Source of the DNA: an uncultured Aquimarina sp.
GTDB lineage: Bacteria > Bacteroidota > Bacteroidia > Flavobacteriales > Flavobacteriaceae
Assembly (NCBI GenBank): GCA_947498935.1
Contig: CANMMM010000006.1
Location: 62,001 to 126,000, forward strand
Length of the DNA stretch: 64,000 nt
Reading direction: 5' to 3'
Position 1 is the first letter of the stretch, and every line of letters starts with the position of its first letter. Below the pieces are notes generated by a model. That model saw only the letters and a program-made list of their open reading frames with translations, made no database searches and had not been told where the DNA came from. Positions 27,177-37,002 of the stretch are shown here, piece after piece. The position numbers and the translations under genes are program-made.

Positions 27177-27344
27177 AAAGTTTAAACCATTTCTAAATTA
27201 CTTTTACCTAAATCAAGATACGTACAAGAATAATTAGTAACTTAATACTGCCTAAAAGCACGTCAGACAGTCCTATAATTACCGAATAAAAGCAAGCATG
27301 CTACACATAAAGCATGTGTATAGACAATATAAGGTATTTAATAC

Positions 27345-30167
27345 GTGACCAAAGTACTCCCTTCCATTCGCATTCTCATCATTAGTAGTTATTGGCTACT
27401 ATTCAATATACTTGTAGCCCAAGAATTACCACCCATACAATCATTTCTACCAGAGGCATATAATGCAGAAACTCAAAACTGGTCTATTTCGCAATCCGAT
27501 ACGAATTATATATATGTAGCGAATAATCAAGGCTTGCTAGAATACAACGGAGCAACATGGGAACTATATCCCACCCCCAATGGTACGATTATGCGATCCG
27601 TACACGTAGTAAAAGATCGCATATATACAGGGTTTTATATGAACTTTGGGTATTGGAAAAAAAATCAAACAGGAAACCTCACCTATACCTCACTTAGTGA
27701 TTCCATAGCTGCTAAGCTAAAAGAAGACGAACAATTTTGGAGAATCGTACATTCAGAAAATCATATCTTATTTCAGTCATTAGACCGTATATATATCTAC
27801 AATACGGTCACAAACAAGATCGAAATTATCAATGCCGAAACTGGTATGGTTAATCTATTCGAAGTGAGTGGTACCATCTATTACCAAGAAAAAGAAAAAG
27901 GACTCTATACGATCGAAAAAGGAGCACCCAAGCAAATGATCGATGCCACAGCCTATAATGACGATACAATTGTACATATCTCACATACCCCAAAGGGACT
28001 CTTATTGCTCACCAGCACACAAGGGCTTTTAGAGTGGATAGCAGGCACGATACACTCCGATACAATAGCGGCTAATGCAATATTAAAACATAAAACGATC
28101 TACGCAGCACAGCAATTACGCGATCAAAGTTTTATTATAGGCACCATAGCCAATGGGATGCTACACGTATCGTCTAAAGGAGTACTACAATATACCATAG
28201 ACCAAAGCAAGGGTTTAAATACCAATACAGTACTAGCAGTATTTGAAGACACAGCACAAAACATATGGCTAGGACTAGATAATGGTATTAATTGCATCAA
28301 TATACAATCTCCCATTCGGAATTTCAAAGACACCAAAGGCAAAATAGGCACAGTATATACTACAGTAGTACACAGAGATACCCTGTACTTAGGTACCAAT
28401 CAAGGACTGTTTTATAAACCTATAAAAACCGATGAAATACCAAGGTTTATACCCAAAACCCATGGACAAGTATGGAGCTTGTATCTATATGATCAAACCC
28501 TGTTTTGTGGACATACCAATGGCACATTCGTTATTAAAAATACCAAAGCACATAAAATAGTCTCTACAGCAGGAGGTTGGGTATTTAAAACAATTCCAAA
28601 ACACCCTAATTGGCTACTACAAGGTACCTATACAGGTTTAATACTACTAGAAAAAACGCAGAATACATGGAAATACAAGCATAAAATCAAAGGATTCGAT
28701 TACTCAGCTCGTTTTGTAGAACACTTTCAGCAAGCACTCTGGGTCAATCACGAATATAAAGGACTCTATAGATTAGAAATAAACGATGCATATACCCAAG
28801 TCACACATGTACAGAAAGACACAACAGTAGCCAGAGGTAAAAACTCTAAATTACTAAACTACAGAGGTACATTGTGGTATGCACATGAAGAGGCTATTTA
28901 TAGGTATCACCCAAAAGAAAAACGATTTCAGCTCGATAATGTATTACAAGCTACTTTCGATATCATTCCCAAAGGAAAATTTGTAAAAGACAATACAGGT
29001 ACGCTATGGAATTTTAACCAAGATGCACTAGGCTATATAATAGAAAGTAAATTCTCGGATCAATTACGGAACATACAAATACCCATATCACATACGGCAC
29101 GCAAAGAAATGACAGGTTTTGAAAATATAGTATACCTCCAAGACCAGCAATACCTCATCGGTACTACAGAAGGGTATATGCGCATCAATCGCGCTAATAC
29201 AAATTTCCAAAATAATCATCAGCTTATACTACATAAAGTAGCGATAAAGCAAAAAGAAACTGTATTCAGAGAAATCCCTTTACAAAGTGCAGAGCCACCC
29301 ACTATTGATTATAAAGAAAATACAATTGCCTTTTCATACGCAATCCCTACGTATGATACATATCTACGACCAAAATATCAATATAAACTAGTAGGGTATC
29401 ATCAGGATTGGAGTGATTGGGCTACCAATAGCCATACTGTTTTTGAAAATTTACCCTCAGGCCATTATACATTACTTCTTAGAGGTACCATAGACAATAC
29501 GGAATCTAATACTAGTGTATATGAATATGCATTTAGCATAGCAAGACCTTGGTATTTATCTATAGTAGCCATCATGCTATATGGAATTCTACTCCTAATG
29601 ATGATTATAGGTATTCATAAATATTATAGCCGCTATTATTTTACCAAACAATTAGAAAGTATACAAGCCAGCAAAAAACAGTTAGAGATCAAAAAGCTTA
29701 CAGGGGAGAATGAACTTGTAAGAACAATCAATCAGAAACTTAAAGAAGAGTTAGAAGAAAAAAAGCGAGAATTAGCATCTGCTACCATGCACATACTCAA
29801 AAAAAATAAAATACTGATTAAAGTTAAAAAAGAGTTGAGTAGAGGACAAACGCATATTCCTGATTTTAAACAGTTAAAAAAGAAGATACATCGTAGTCTT
29901 AATGAAGAAGAAGATTGGAAACATTTTGAACAGGCATTTAGCAACTTAGACAAAGATTTTCTAAAGAAATTAAAAGATAAGCATCCCACATTAACGCCTA
30001 ATGATTTAAAGTTCTGTACCTATCTACGATTAAATCTGTCGTCTAAAGAGGTGGCGCCGCTATTAAATATTTCCGTAAGAAGTGTAGAAATAAAAAGATA
30101 CAGACTCAGAAAAAAGTTAAATTTAGCACACTCCAAAAGCTTAGTGAGCTACATATTAGAAGTATAA
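27345..30167 (+). CDS. One-component sensor regulator: beta-propeller, Y_Y_Y domain, LuxR-type HTH
   Basis: 940 aa, GTG start. After an N-terminal export signal, residues about 45-650 form repeated propeller blades (for example YVANNQGLLEYNGATWELYP). A Y_Y_Y domain follows near 660-735 (YQYKLVGYHQDWSDWA). One membrane helix (LSIVAIMLYGILLLMMIIG) precedes a coiled coil and a C-terminal helix-turn-helix (NLSSKEVAPLLNISVRSVEI). The layout resembles hybrid two-component glycan sensors but lacks kinase domains, so signal passes directly to the HTH. It precedes the SusC/SusD operon on the same strand and is the likely activator. The tandem repeat at 30189-30209 is a candidate binding site. Confidence 0.88.
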   Translation: MTKVLPSIRILIISSYWLLFNILVAQELPPIQSFLPEAYNAETQNWSISQSDTNYIYVANNQGLLEYNGATWELYPTPNGTIMRSVHVVKDRIYTGFYMNFGYWKKNQTGNLTYTSLSDSIAAKLKEDEQFWRIVHSENHILFQSLDRIYIYNTVTNKIEIINAETGMVNLFEVSGTIYYQEKEKGLYTIEKGAPKQMIDATAYNDDTIVHISHTPKGLLLLTSTQGLLEWIAGTIHSDTIAANAILKHKTIYAAQQLRDQSFIIGTIANGMLHVSSKGVLQYTIDQSKGLNTNTVLAVFEDTAQNIWLGLDNGINCINIQSPIRNFKDTKGKIGTVYTTVVHRDTLYLGTNQGLFYKPIKTDEIPRFIPKTHGQVWSLYLYDQTLFCGHTNGTFVIKNTKAHKIVSTAGGWVFKTIPKHPNWLLQGTYTGLILLEKTQNTWKYKHKIKGFDYSARFVEHFQQALWVNHEYKGLYRLEINDAYTQVTHVQKDTTVARGKNSKLLNYRGTLWYAHEEAIYRYHPKEKRFQLDNVLQATFDIIPKGKFVKDNTGTLWNFNQDALGYIIESKFSDQLRNIQIPISHTARKEMTGFENIVYLQDQQYLIGTTEGYMRINRANTNFQNNHQLILHKVAIKQKETVFREIPLQSAEPPTIDYKENTIAFSYAIPTYDTYLRPKYQYKLVGYHQDWSDWATNSHTVFENLPSGHYTLLLRGTIDNTESNTSVYEYAFSIARPWYLSIVAIMLYGILLLMMIIGIHKYYSRYYFTKQLESIQASKKQLEIKKLTGENELVRTINQKLKEELEEKKRELASATMHILKKNKILIKVKKELSRGQTHIPDFKQLKKKIHRSLNEEEDWKHFEQAFSNLDKDFLKKLKDKHPTLTPNDLKFCTYLRLNLSSKEVAPLLNISVRSVEIKRYRLRKKLNLAHSKSLVSYILEV

Positions 30168-30188
30168 AGTCTACAACATTGCCAAAAT

Positions 30189-30209
30189 TTACCTCAACAT
30201 TACCTCAAC
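30189..30209 (+). promoter_or_regulatory. Candidate operator: two TTACCTCAAC direct repeats
   Basis: TTACCTCAAC at 30189-30198 and again at 30200-30209, an 11-bp period that puts both on the same face of the helix. It lies between the regulator and the SusC gene. Confidence 0.5.
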
Positions 30210-30231
30210 TAAAACGTTATAGTAAGCTTTG

Positions 30232-30258
30232 AAAAGCATTTTAAGTGCTTTTTTTGAT
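30232..30258 (+). terminator. Terminator-like hairpin after the regulator gene
   Basis: AAAAGCA / TGCTTTT with a 7-nt loop and a T run, 65 nt after the stop at 30167. It lies between the operator candidate and SusC, so it could also be an attenuator if transcription starts upstream. Confidence 0.55.
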
Positions 30259-30430
30259 TTTTTTTCATCCTACAAATCATTTGTTTTCATCCATAATAAA
30301 AGGGATTTTGTCGGGTATTCCCTGCTTTTTTATGGTATTTGTATAGTATTGTATATTTTTTGTTGTGGTTTGTTATTCAGAAATTCCTAATAATCATAGT
30401 TAAATTTGAGTAAATCAAAGAAAATAACGT

Positions 30431-33400
30431 ATGAAAATTACATATTTCTTAATAGCACTGCTGCTTGCTCAATTCCAATATGGGCAGGGAATTATCGTAC
30501 AAGGTCAGGTGCAAGATGACGCTGGGATAGCATTACTAGGTGTAAATGTGACAGTAGAAAATACCAATATAGGCACAGTAACAGATATAGATGGAAACTA
30601 TACAGTAGCTAATGTAACAGTAGGGAGTACGCTGGTTTTTTCATACCTAGGATTCACTACCAAGCGAGTACGAATAGCTAATAATAAAACCATAAATATT
30701 ACACTATCAGAAGATACAGAGTCATTAGAACAAGTAATTGTGATAGGGTACGGAACACAAACTAAAAAAGAAGTTACAGGAGCCGTTGGAGTCGTAGGCG
30801 CTAAAACTATAGAAGAATTAAACCCAGTACGAGTAGAACAAGCATTGCAGGGACAAGTAGCAGGAATAAACATCACATCACAATCAGGATCTCCAGGGAG
30901 TGATGCTACTATATCCATTAGAGGGATTTCTACCAATGGAGATAATAGACCGCTAATTTTAGTAGATGGTAATGTTATAGAAGATCTAAGTGTCATTAAT
31001 CCTAATGATATAGAAAGCATCAATGTACTCAAAGATGCCACTGCTGGTATTTATGGAGTACGAGCAGCTAATGGAGTGATATTAATTACTACTAAATCAG
31101 GGGGGATAAACCAAGAAACTAAATTCGAAATCGATAGCTACGCAGGATTTCAAGAAACTACTAGAAAATTACCCGTTTTAAATGCTACAGAATACGGAGT
31201 GATTATAAATGAAGCCTTTGCAGCAGGAGGGAATGCTCCTATATTCACAGATTTTTCTACACTAGGAGAAGGCACCGATTGGCAAGAAGAAGTTTTCAAG
31301 ACAGCAGCCATTTCCTCTGTGAATTTTAATGCTTCTGGTGGTACAGAAAACATTACATATGCCGCAGCCACCTCTTATCTTACCCAAGATGGAATCGTAG
31401 GCGGCAGTAGTTCTAATTTTAATCGATTTACAGCCAGAGTGAATCTAGGTGCAGATTTCCTTAAAAAATTCAAATTCAAAAGTTCATTTATATATACCAA
31501 AACTAATAGAAAAACATTACTAGAAAACACCATAGGATCCGTATTATTTAACGCCATTAATATGGCGCCAAATCTTTCGGTGAGAGACCGTAATGGAGCA
31601 TTTACCCTAGCAGAAGGTTTGGGAAATGAAGTCATTAATCCAGTAGCTCAGATAACCAACACATTTAATAATACCAGTGTAGATAAAATCAGTGGCGTGT
31701 TAGGACTCACCTATGATTTTTATACAAACTTTAGTGCAGAATCTAGGTTTCAATTTAACTATGCAGAAGTACTAGGAAAAACCTTTGCCCCAGAAGTCTT
31801 CTACGGTTCTGGAAAAGTATTCAATGTAGACAGAAGTAGTGTCACAGAATCTGACAACACTTTTAGAGATTTTACGTGGGATAATTTTATACGATATACA
31901 ACTACAATAGCAGACGCACACGATATAAAAGCACTGTTAGGGATGTCTGTTTTTAAAACTACAGGCGAGTTTATAGGAGCTACAGGTTTTGATATTCTAG
32001 GAAATTCTTTCGATAATGCATCCATAGCACAAGCATCCGATGTAGTCGATAACTTTGCCAATGGCGGAAACACATTCGATGCACGTTTACTATCCTACTT
32101 CTCTAGACTAGAGTATGATTATAAAGATACCTATCTATTTTCTGCGGTCATTCGTAGAGATGGATCTACACGGTTTGGGCCTAAAAATAAGTTTGGATAT
32201 TTCCCATCGTTCTCCGCAGGTTGGGTAGTATCAGAAGAAACCTTTATGCAGCAGGATTGGCTTCATTTTTTCAAAATCAGAGGGAGTTACGGAGTGTTAG
32301 GAAATGATAGAATTCCTGACTTTAGATTTGTTTCATTATTGAATGGAGAAGGAGTATATGTGATAGATGACGAACTTGTATTTGGTACCGCCATCGGTGC
32401 ATTATCCAATCCAGAAATTAAATGGGAAAAACAGAAAACCTTAAACATTGGTTTCGATACTAAGTTCCTGAATAATAAAATTGATATTACATTTGATTAT
32501 TTTAGAAGACGTACAGAAGACCTATTAGTTGTCGCTCCTGTAGCAGGAATATTGGGAGTTGCAGCTCCAGGTTCTGCACCACCAGTGATTAATGCGGGTA
32601 CGATAGAAAACAAAGGAATAGAGTTTAGAATCGCCTATAATGAAACTATTACAGACGATCTTGATTTCTCTATCAGTTATAATCTAACTACGCTACAAAA
32701 TGAAGTGATCTCAGTAAATAGCGAAAACACCTTTATCCCCGGAGGCTCATTTGGAGTCGGACAAGAACCACCAGCTAGAATGGAAGCAGGAAAACCCATA
32801 GGTTATTTTTATGGATTACAAACCGACGGAATTTTTCAGGATCAAGCGGCTATCGATGCACATGCCACGCAGACCAATGCAGCACCCGGCGATCTACGTT
32901 TTGTAGATACTAATAATGATGGAGTAATCGATACCAATGATCGTACAGATATAGGAAATCCTATTCCAGATATAACCATGGGACTCAATATAGGATTTAA
33001 TTACAAAGGACTCGATTTTACTACCTATGCCTTTGCATCATTAGGAAATGAGATCGTCCGTAATTATGAGCGGAATCAGCCCTTAGTCAATAGAGGCAAT
33101 TATATTTTGGATCGATGGACAGGACCTACTACTTCTACTACTATTCCTAGAGTCACTACAGGAGCCAACTCTAATAGTTTATTTTCTAGCTTCTATGTAG
33201 AAGACGGTTCCTATCTCAGAATTCAAAATGTACAATTAGGCTATACGATCCCAGCTAAATTTATGGATCCCCTAGGAATCGATAAACTACGTATATACGG
33301 ATCCGTAAACAATGTATACACCTTTACGAACTATAGGGGATATGATCCATCGGCATCTTCAGGAGCCCCTATAGGCAGTGGTATCGATAATGGTTTTTAT

Positions 33401-33445
33401 CCAGTCCCTAGAACGTATTTAGTAGGAGTAAATCTCAAATTCTAA
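30431..33445 (+). CDS. SusC/RagA-type TonB-dependent outer-membrane transporter
   Basis: 1004 aa. A signal peptide (MKITYFLIALLLAQFQYGQG) is followed by a carboxypeptidase-D-regulatory-like domain (residues 22-100; GVNVTVENTNIGTVTDIDGN). The plug (VEQALQGQVAGINI, SIRGISTNGDNRPLILVDG, IESINVLKDATAGIYGVRAA) comes next. A 22-strand-type barrel ends in a C-terminal beta-signal (TYLVGVNLKF). It imports oligosaccharides across the outer membrane with its SusD partner, 6 nt downstream. It is the first gene of the operon running to the GH16 enzyme. The substrate is probably laminarin-derived beta-1,3-glucan, judged from GH16. Confidence 0.95.
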   Translation: MKITYFLIALLLAQFQYGQGIIVQGQVQDDAGIALLGVNVTVENTNIGTVTDIDGNYTVANVTVGSTLVFSYLGFTTKRVRIANNKTINITLSEDTESLEQVIVIGYGTQTKKEVTGAVGVVGAKTIEELNPVRVEQALQGQVAGINITSQSGSPGSDATISIRGISTNGDNRPLILVDGNVIEDLSVINPNDIESINVLKDATAGIYGVRAANGVILITTKSGGINQETKFEIDSYAGFQETTRKLPVLNATEYGVIINEAFAAGGNAPIFTDFSTLGEGTDWQEEVFKTAAISSVNFNASGGTENITYAAATSYLTQDGIVGGSSSNFNRFTARVNLGADFLKKFKFKSSFIYTKTNRKTLLENTIGSVLFNAINMAPNLSVRDRNGAFTLAEGLGNEVINPVAQITNTFNNTSVDKISGVLGLTYDFYTNFSAESRFQFNYAEVLGKTFAPEVFYGSGKVFNVDRSSVTESDNTFRDFTWDNFIRYTTTIADAHDIKALLGMSVFKTTGEFIGATGFDILGNSFDNASIAQASDVVDNFANGGNTFDARLLSYFSRLEYDYKDTYLFSAVIRRDGSTRFGPKNKFGYFPSFSAGWVVSEETFMQQDWLHFFKIRGSYGVLGNDRIPDFRFVSLLNGEGVYVIDDELVFGTAIGALSNPEIKWEKQKTLNIGFDTKFLNNKIDITFDYFRRRTEDLLVVAPVAGILGVAAPGSAPPVINAGTIENKGIEFRIAYNETITDDLDFSISYNLTTLQNEVISVNSENTFIPGGSFGVGQEPPARMEAGKPIGYFYGLQTDGIFQDQAAIDAHATQTNAAPGDLRFVDTNNDGVIDTNDRTDIGNPIPDITMGLNIGFNYKGLDFTTYAFASLGNEIVRNYERNQPLVNRGNYILDRWTGPTTSTTIPRVTTGANSNSLFSSFYVEDGSYLRIQNVQLGYTIPAKFMDPLGIDKLRIYGSVNNVYTFTNYRGYDPSASSGAPIGSGIDNGFYPVPRTYLVGVNLKF

Positions 33446-33451
33446 GAAAAC

Positions 33452-34915
33452 ATGCAAAAAATGAAAAAGCACATACCAGCCCTATTGTTTTTTATACTAC
33501 TTACAGCACTATCGTGTAGTGATGATTTTGTAGATGTAGCATCAGAGGATCAGAATTCAGAAGATTTTTTTACGACAGAAGATGATTATCAAAATGCACT
33601 CATAGCAGCCTATGACATGCTACAAGCCACCTATATTAATGTCATGTTAGGCGAAATAGCCTCTAATAATACATTAGCAGGAGGCGAGAGTGCCACAGAT
33701 GCCCCTGGTATTCAGGAAATAGATGATATGACACACACACCCGTTAATGCGCAATTAAGAGATGTATGGAATTGGATGTATGCAGGTATTAATAGAGTGA
33801 ATTATATCCTAGAGTTTCAAGATGCCATCACATTCCCCAATAAAAATGAAGTCATAGGACAAGCACGATTTCTAAGAGCCTATTATAATTTCGAATTGGT
33901 CAAGTTTTTTGGAGCCATACCACTAGCTGTAGACAAGCGTATTCTATTTGGAGAAGAAAGTAGTATCGATAGAACCCCCAAAGAAGAAGTATATGCATTG
34001 ATAGAAGAAGACCTAGAATTTGCAGCAGCACAATTACCTGACAGTCAATCAGAAAAAGGACGTGTTACACAAGGAGCAGCATTAGCATTATTAGGAAAAG
34101 CATACATCTATCAAAACAAATTTACAGAAGCAGCAACAGTCTTAGATCAAGCCATTTCAGGTCCCTATGATTTAGTAGCAGATTACGCTTCCATCTTCGA
34201 ACAAGAAGGAGAAAACAACATAGAATCCGTTTTCGAAATACAATATACAGACAAAGAAGGCGCAGGATTTGACTGCCTACAATGTAGCGAGGGCAATATA
34301 GCAGTAGGATTTAATGGCATACGTAACTACACAGGACCAGTATTCGATTCTGGGTTTAGTTTTAATGTACCTACCCAAGAAGCAGTAGATGCTTTCGAAG
34401 CAGGAGATATAAGACTACCAGTAGCCATTTTAGACATCGAAGCATGGGCAATAGCCCAAGGAGCTACCTTTACCGAAGGATTTGAACATACAGGATATTA
34501 TAACAGGAAGTATATCGCACGGCAGGGAGATCTTAATACACCAGATGCCAATCTTACCAACCCTACGAACTACAGAGCCATTCGTTTTGCCGATGTTCTG
34601 CTATTAGCAGCCGAAGCACATTTGCAAAAAACAGCCAGTGATGAAACACAAGCACTTGCTTATCTCAATAGGGTAAGAGCGAGAGCACAATTAAGCGAAT
34701 TAACCCTTACAGGAACAGCACTTAGAGATGCCATATACCAAGAACGACGTGTAGAACTAATCGGAGAAGGACATCACTTTTTTGATCTAGTAAGAACAGG
34801 AAGAGCTGCGCAAGAGATAGATGGATTTATAGCAGGAAAACACGAAGTATTTCCGATACCCGCTATAGAAATCCAATTAGCAGGAAACCGATGGGAGCAG
34901 AATCCAGGATATTAA
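33452..34915 (+). CDS. SusD/RagB-type glycan-binding lipoprotein
   Basis: 487 aa. The lipoprotein signal ends in LTALSC. SusD hallmarks are an N-terminal FFTTEDDYQNALIAAYDMLQ, helical TPR-like scaffolding, LLLAAEAHLQKT, AYLNRVRARA, ERRVELIGEGHHFFDLVRTG, and the C-terminal HEVFPIPAIEIQLAGN. It caps the SusC barrel and captures glycan on the cell surface. The start at 33452 is 6 nt after SusC; the ATG at 33461 is an alternative. Confidence 0.95.
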   Translation: MQKMKKHIPALLFFILLTALSCSDDFVDVASEDQNSEDFFTTEDDYQNALIAAYDMLQATYINVMLGEIASNNTLAGGESATDAPGIQEIDDMTHTPVNAQLRDVWNWMYAGINRVNYILEFQDAITFPNKNEVIGQARFLRAYYNFELVKFFGAIPLAVDKRILFGEESSIDRTPKEEVYALIEEDLEFAAAQLPDSQSEKGRVTQGAALALLGKAYIYQNKFTEAATVLDQAISGPYDLVADYASIFEQEGENNIESVFEIQYTDKEGAGFDCLQCSEGNIAVGFNGIRNYTGPVFDSGFSFNVPTQEAVDAFEAGDIRLPVAILDIEAWAIAQGATFTEGFEHTGYYNRKYIARQGDLNTPDANLTNPTNYRAIRFADVLLLAAEAHLQKTASDETQALAYLNRVRARAQLSELTLTGTALRDAIYQERRVELIGEGHHFFDLVRTGRAAQEIDGFIAGKHEVFPIPAIEIQLAGNRWEQNPGY

Positions 34916-34935
34916 AGAATTTAAAAGAGGAAAAG

Positions 34936-36969
34936 ATGAAATTGATAAAAATAATAATACCCATAATTGCATTCGCTGTATTCATGAATGCCTGTACAGA
35001 AGAAGAAACCTCATTTGCCTTTGAAGGCATTTCAGCACCTAAAGAAGTTACAGCTAGTTTCGATATTACACAAGATAATACAGGTATTGTACGCATTACC
35101 CCCAGCGGTAATGGAGCATCCTCTTTTCAGATCTACTTTGGCGATACAGCTAATGAAACGCCTACAACCATTACCCCTGGTAGTACCGCAGAACACACCT
35201 ATACAGAGGGAACATTTACTACCCGAATCGTAGCAGTAGGCGCAACAGGATTGACTAGCGAGTTTTCTCAGGTGATCACAATAGCATTCAGAACACCAGA
35301 AAACTTAGCCATCAATGCTACTATAGATACCACCAATCCCTCGATGATTAAAGTAGCCCCCACAGCAGATTTCGCAACCCTATTTGATATTTATTTTGGA
35401 GATGTAGTTGATGAGACTCCAACCACACTCATGATAGGCGAAACATTAGAACATACCTATACCACAGCAGGAATTTATACACTTCGTATGGTAGCAAAGG
35501 GCGCAGGAGCAGCCACAGCAGAAATTACAGAAGAAATAACCATTATCCCCCCTTCAGACCCAGTTACGCTACCCATAGATTTCGAATCATTCACCATAGA
35601 TTATGCCTTTGCAAGCTTCGGAAATGGAGAAGCACAAGTAGTAGACAATACCAATGCTACAGGAATCAATACAAGTAGTAGAGTAGGGCATTTAGTAAAG
35701 CCCTCCAATGCCGAAGTATGGGCAGGGACACTACTAGAATTAGAAACACCCATAGATTTTTCGACGAAGAAAGCATTTAAAGTTAAAGTCTATGCTCCTA
35801 AAAGTGGTATCGTAGTAAAACTAAAAGTAGAAAATGCAACCGACGCAGCCACAAGTGCAGAAGTAGATGTCACCAACAGTCTAGCAAATGAATGGGAAGA
35901 GCTACTCTTTGACTTCAGTACCATAGACACCAGTAAAGAATATCATAAAGTAGTCCTATTCTTTGATTTCGGAAATGCAGGAGATGATAGCGTATATCTA
36001 TTCGATGACATTGATTTAGTAGCGATTACCCCGCCCAATACGAATGCTGGAATTCAAGATTTTGAAGGAGCAGCCCCTACATTTACCGTATTCGGTAATA
36101 TAGCCGATACACAAGTAGTATCGAATCCAGATCCCACAGGAGAAAATACCAGTAATACAGTCGCACAAGTCACCAAAACAGCCAATTCAGAAGTATGGGC
36201 AGGTACATTTTTTGAAACCGCCATGCCATTAGACCTCGCAAGTTCCACGCAATTACAGATACAAACATGGTCGCCCAAAAGCGGTATCGTGATCAAAGCA
36301 AAAATCGAAAACCAAGACGCCACTATAGATCATGAAGTAGATATAACCAATAGTGTAGCCAATAGTTGGGAAACATTAACCTACGATTTTAGTGGAGCCC
36401 CTCCAGCAGACTATGTACGTATCGTGATCTTCTTTGATTTTGGCAATGCAGGAGATGACAGTGTCTATTACTTCGATACGATCGATCTAGTAACCACCAC
36501 CAGTACAGACCCTCCAGTAGTAGTACAAGACTTCGAAGGAGCCGCCCCTACATTTACCGTATTTGGTAACATAGCCGATACACAAGTAATTGCCAATCCA
36601 GATGCATCAGGAAGCAATACAACTGGTATGGTAGCACAATTGACCAAAACAGCCAATTCAGAAACTTGGGCAGGAACTTTCTTTGAAGTACCTACGCCCT
36701 TAGCCATTACTACATACAATAAGATAAGTGTACAAACATGGTCTCCGAAAAGCGGTATAGTCGTCAAGGTAAAAATCGAAAACCAAGACGCCACTATAGA
36801 TCACGAAGTAGATATAACCAATACAGTAGCTAATGGTTGGGAAACGCTAACCTATGACTTCAGCGGAGCCCCTGCAGCAGATTATGTACGTATTGTGATC
36901 TTCTTTGATTTTGGCAATAATGGAGACGATTCAGTTTATTATTTTGATGAATACCAACTACTAAAATAA
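34936..36969 (+). CDS. Surface glycan-binding protein: PKD-like domains plus three repeated beta-domains
   Basis: 677 aa from the ATG at 34936, preceded by a purine-rich AAGAGG and beginning a lipoprotein signal (KIIIPIIAFAVFMNAC). An in-frame ATG at 34891 would overlap SusD and hide the signal. Two PKD-like domains occupy about residues 25-200. Three homologous modules of about 150 residues follow, each with VWAGT or TWAGT, a PKSGIVVK-type strand, and VLFFDFGNAGDDSVY. Modules 2 and 3 are closest, indicating recent duplication. In laminarin loci this position is usually a surface glycan-binding protein, so glycan binding is inferred from context and beta-sandwich appearance. Confidence 0.8.
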   Translation: MKLIKIIIPIIAFAVFMNACTEEETSFAFEGISAPKEVTASFDITQDNTGIVRITPSGNGASSFQIYFGDTANETPTTITPGSTAEHTYTEGTFTTRIVAVGATGLTSEFSQVITIAFRTPENLAINATIDTTNPSMIKVAPTADFATLFDIYFGDVVDETPTTLMIGETLEHTYTTAGIYTLRMVAKGAGAATAEITEEITIIPPSDPVTLPIDFESFTIDYAFASFGNGEAQVVDNTNATGINTSSRVGHLVKPSNAEVWAGTLLELETPIDFSTKKAFKVKVYAPKSGIVVKLKVENATDAATSAEVDVTNSLANEWEELLFDFSTIDTSKEYHKVVLFFDFGNAGDDSVYLFDDIDLVAITPPNTNAGIQDFEGAAPTFTVFGNIADTQVVSNPDPTGENTSNTVAQVTKTANSEVWAGTFFETAMPLDLASSTQLQIQTWSPKSGIVIKAKIENQDATIDHEVDITNSVANSWETLTYDFSGAPPADYVRIVIFFDFGNAGDDSVYYFDTIDLVTTTSTDPPVVVQDFEGAAPTFTVFGNIADTQVIANPDASGSNTTGMVAQLTKTANSETWAGTFFEVPTPLAITTYNKISVQTWSPKSGIVVKVKIENQDATIDHEVDITNTVANGWETLTYDFSGAPAADYVRIVIFFDFGNNGDDSVYYFDEYQLLK

Positions 36970-37002
36970 AACCCAGTATAATAATACAAATACGATACTC
37001 TT

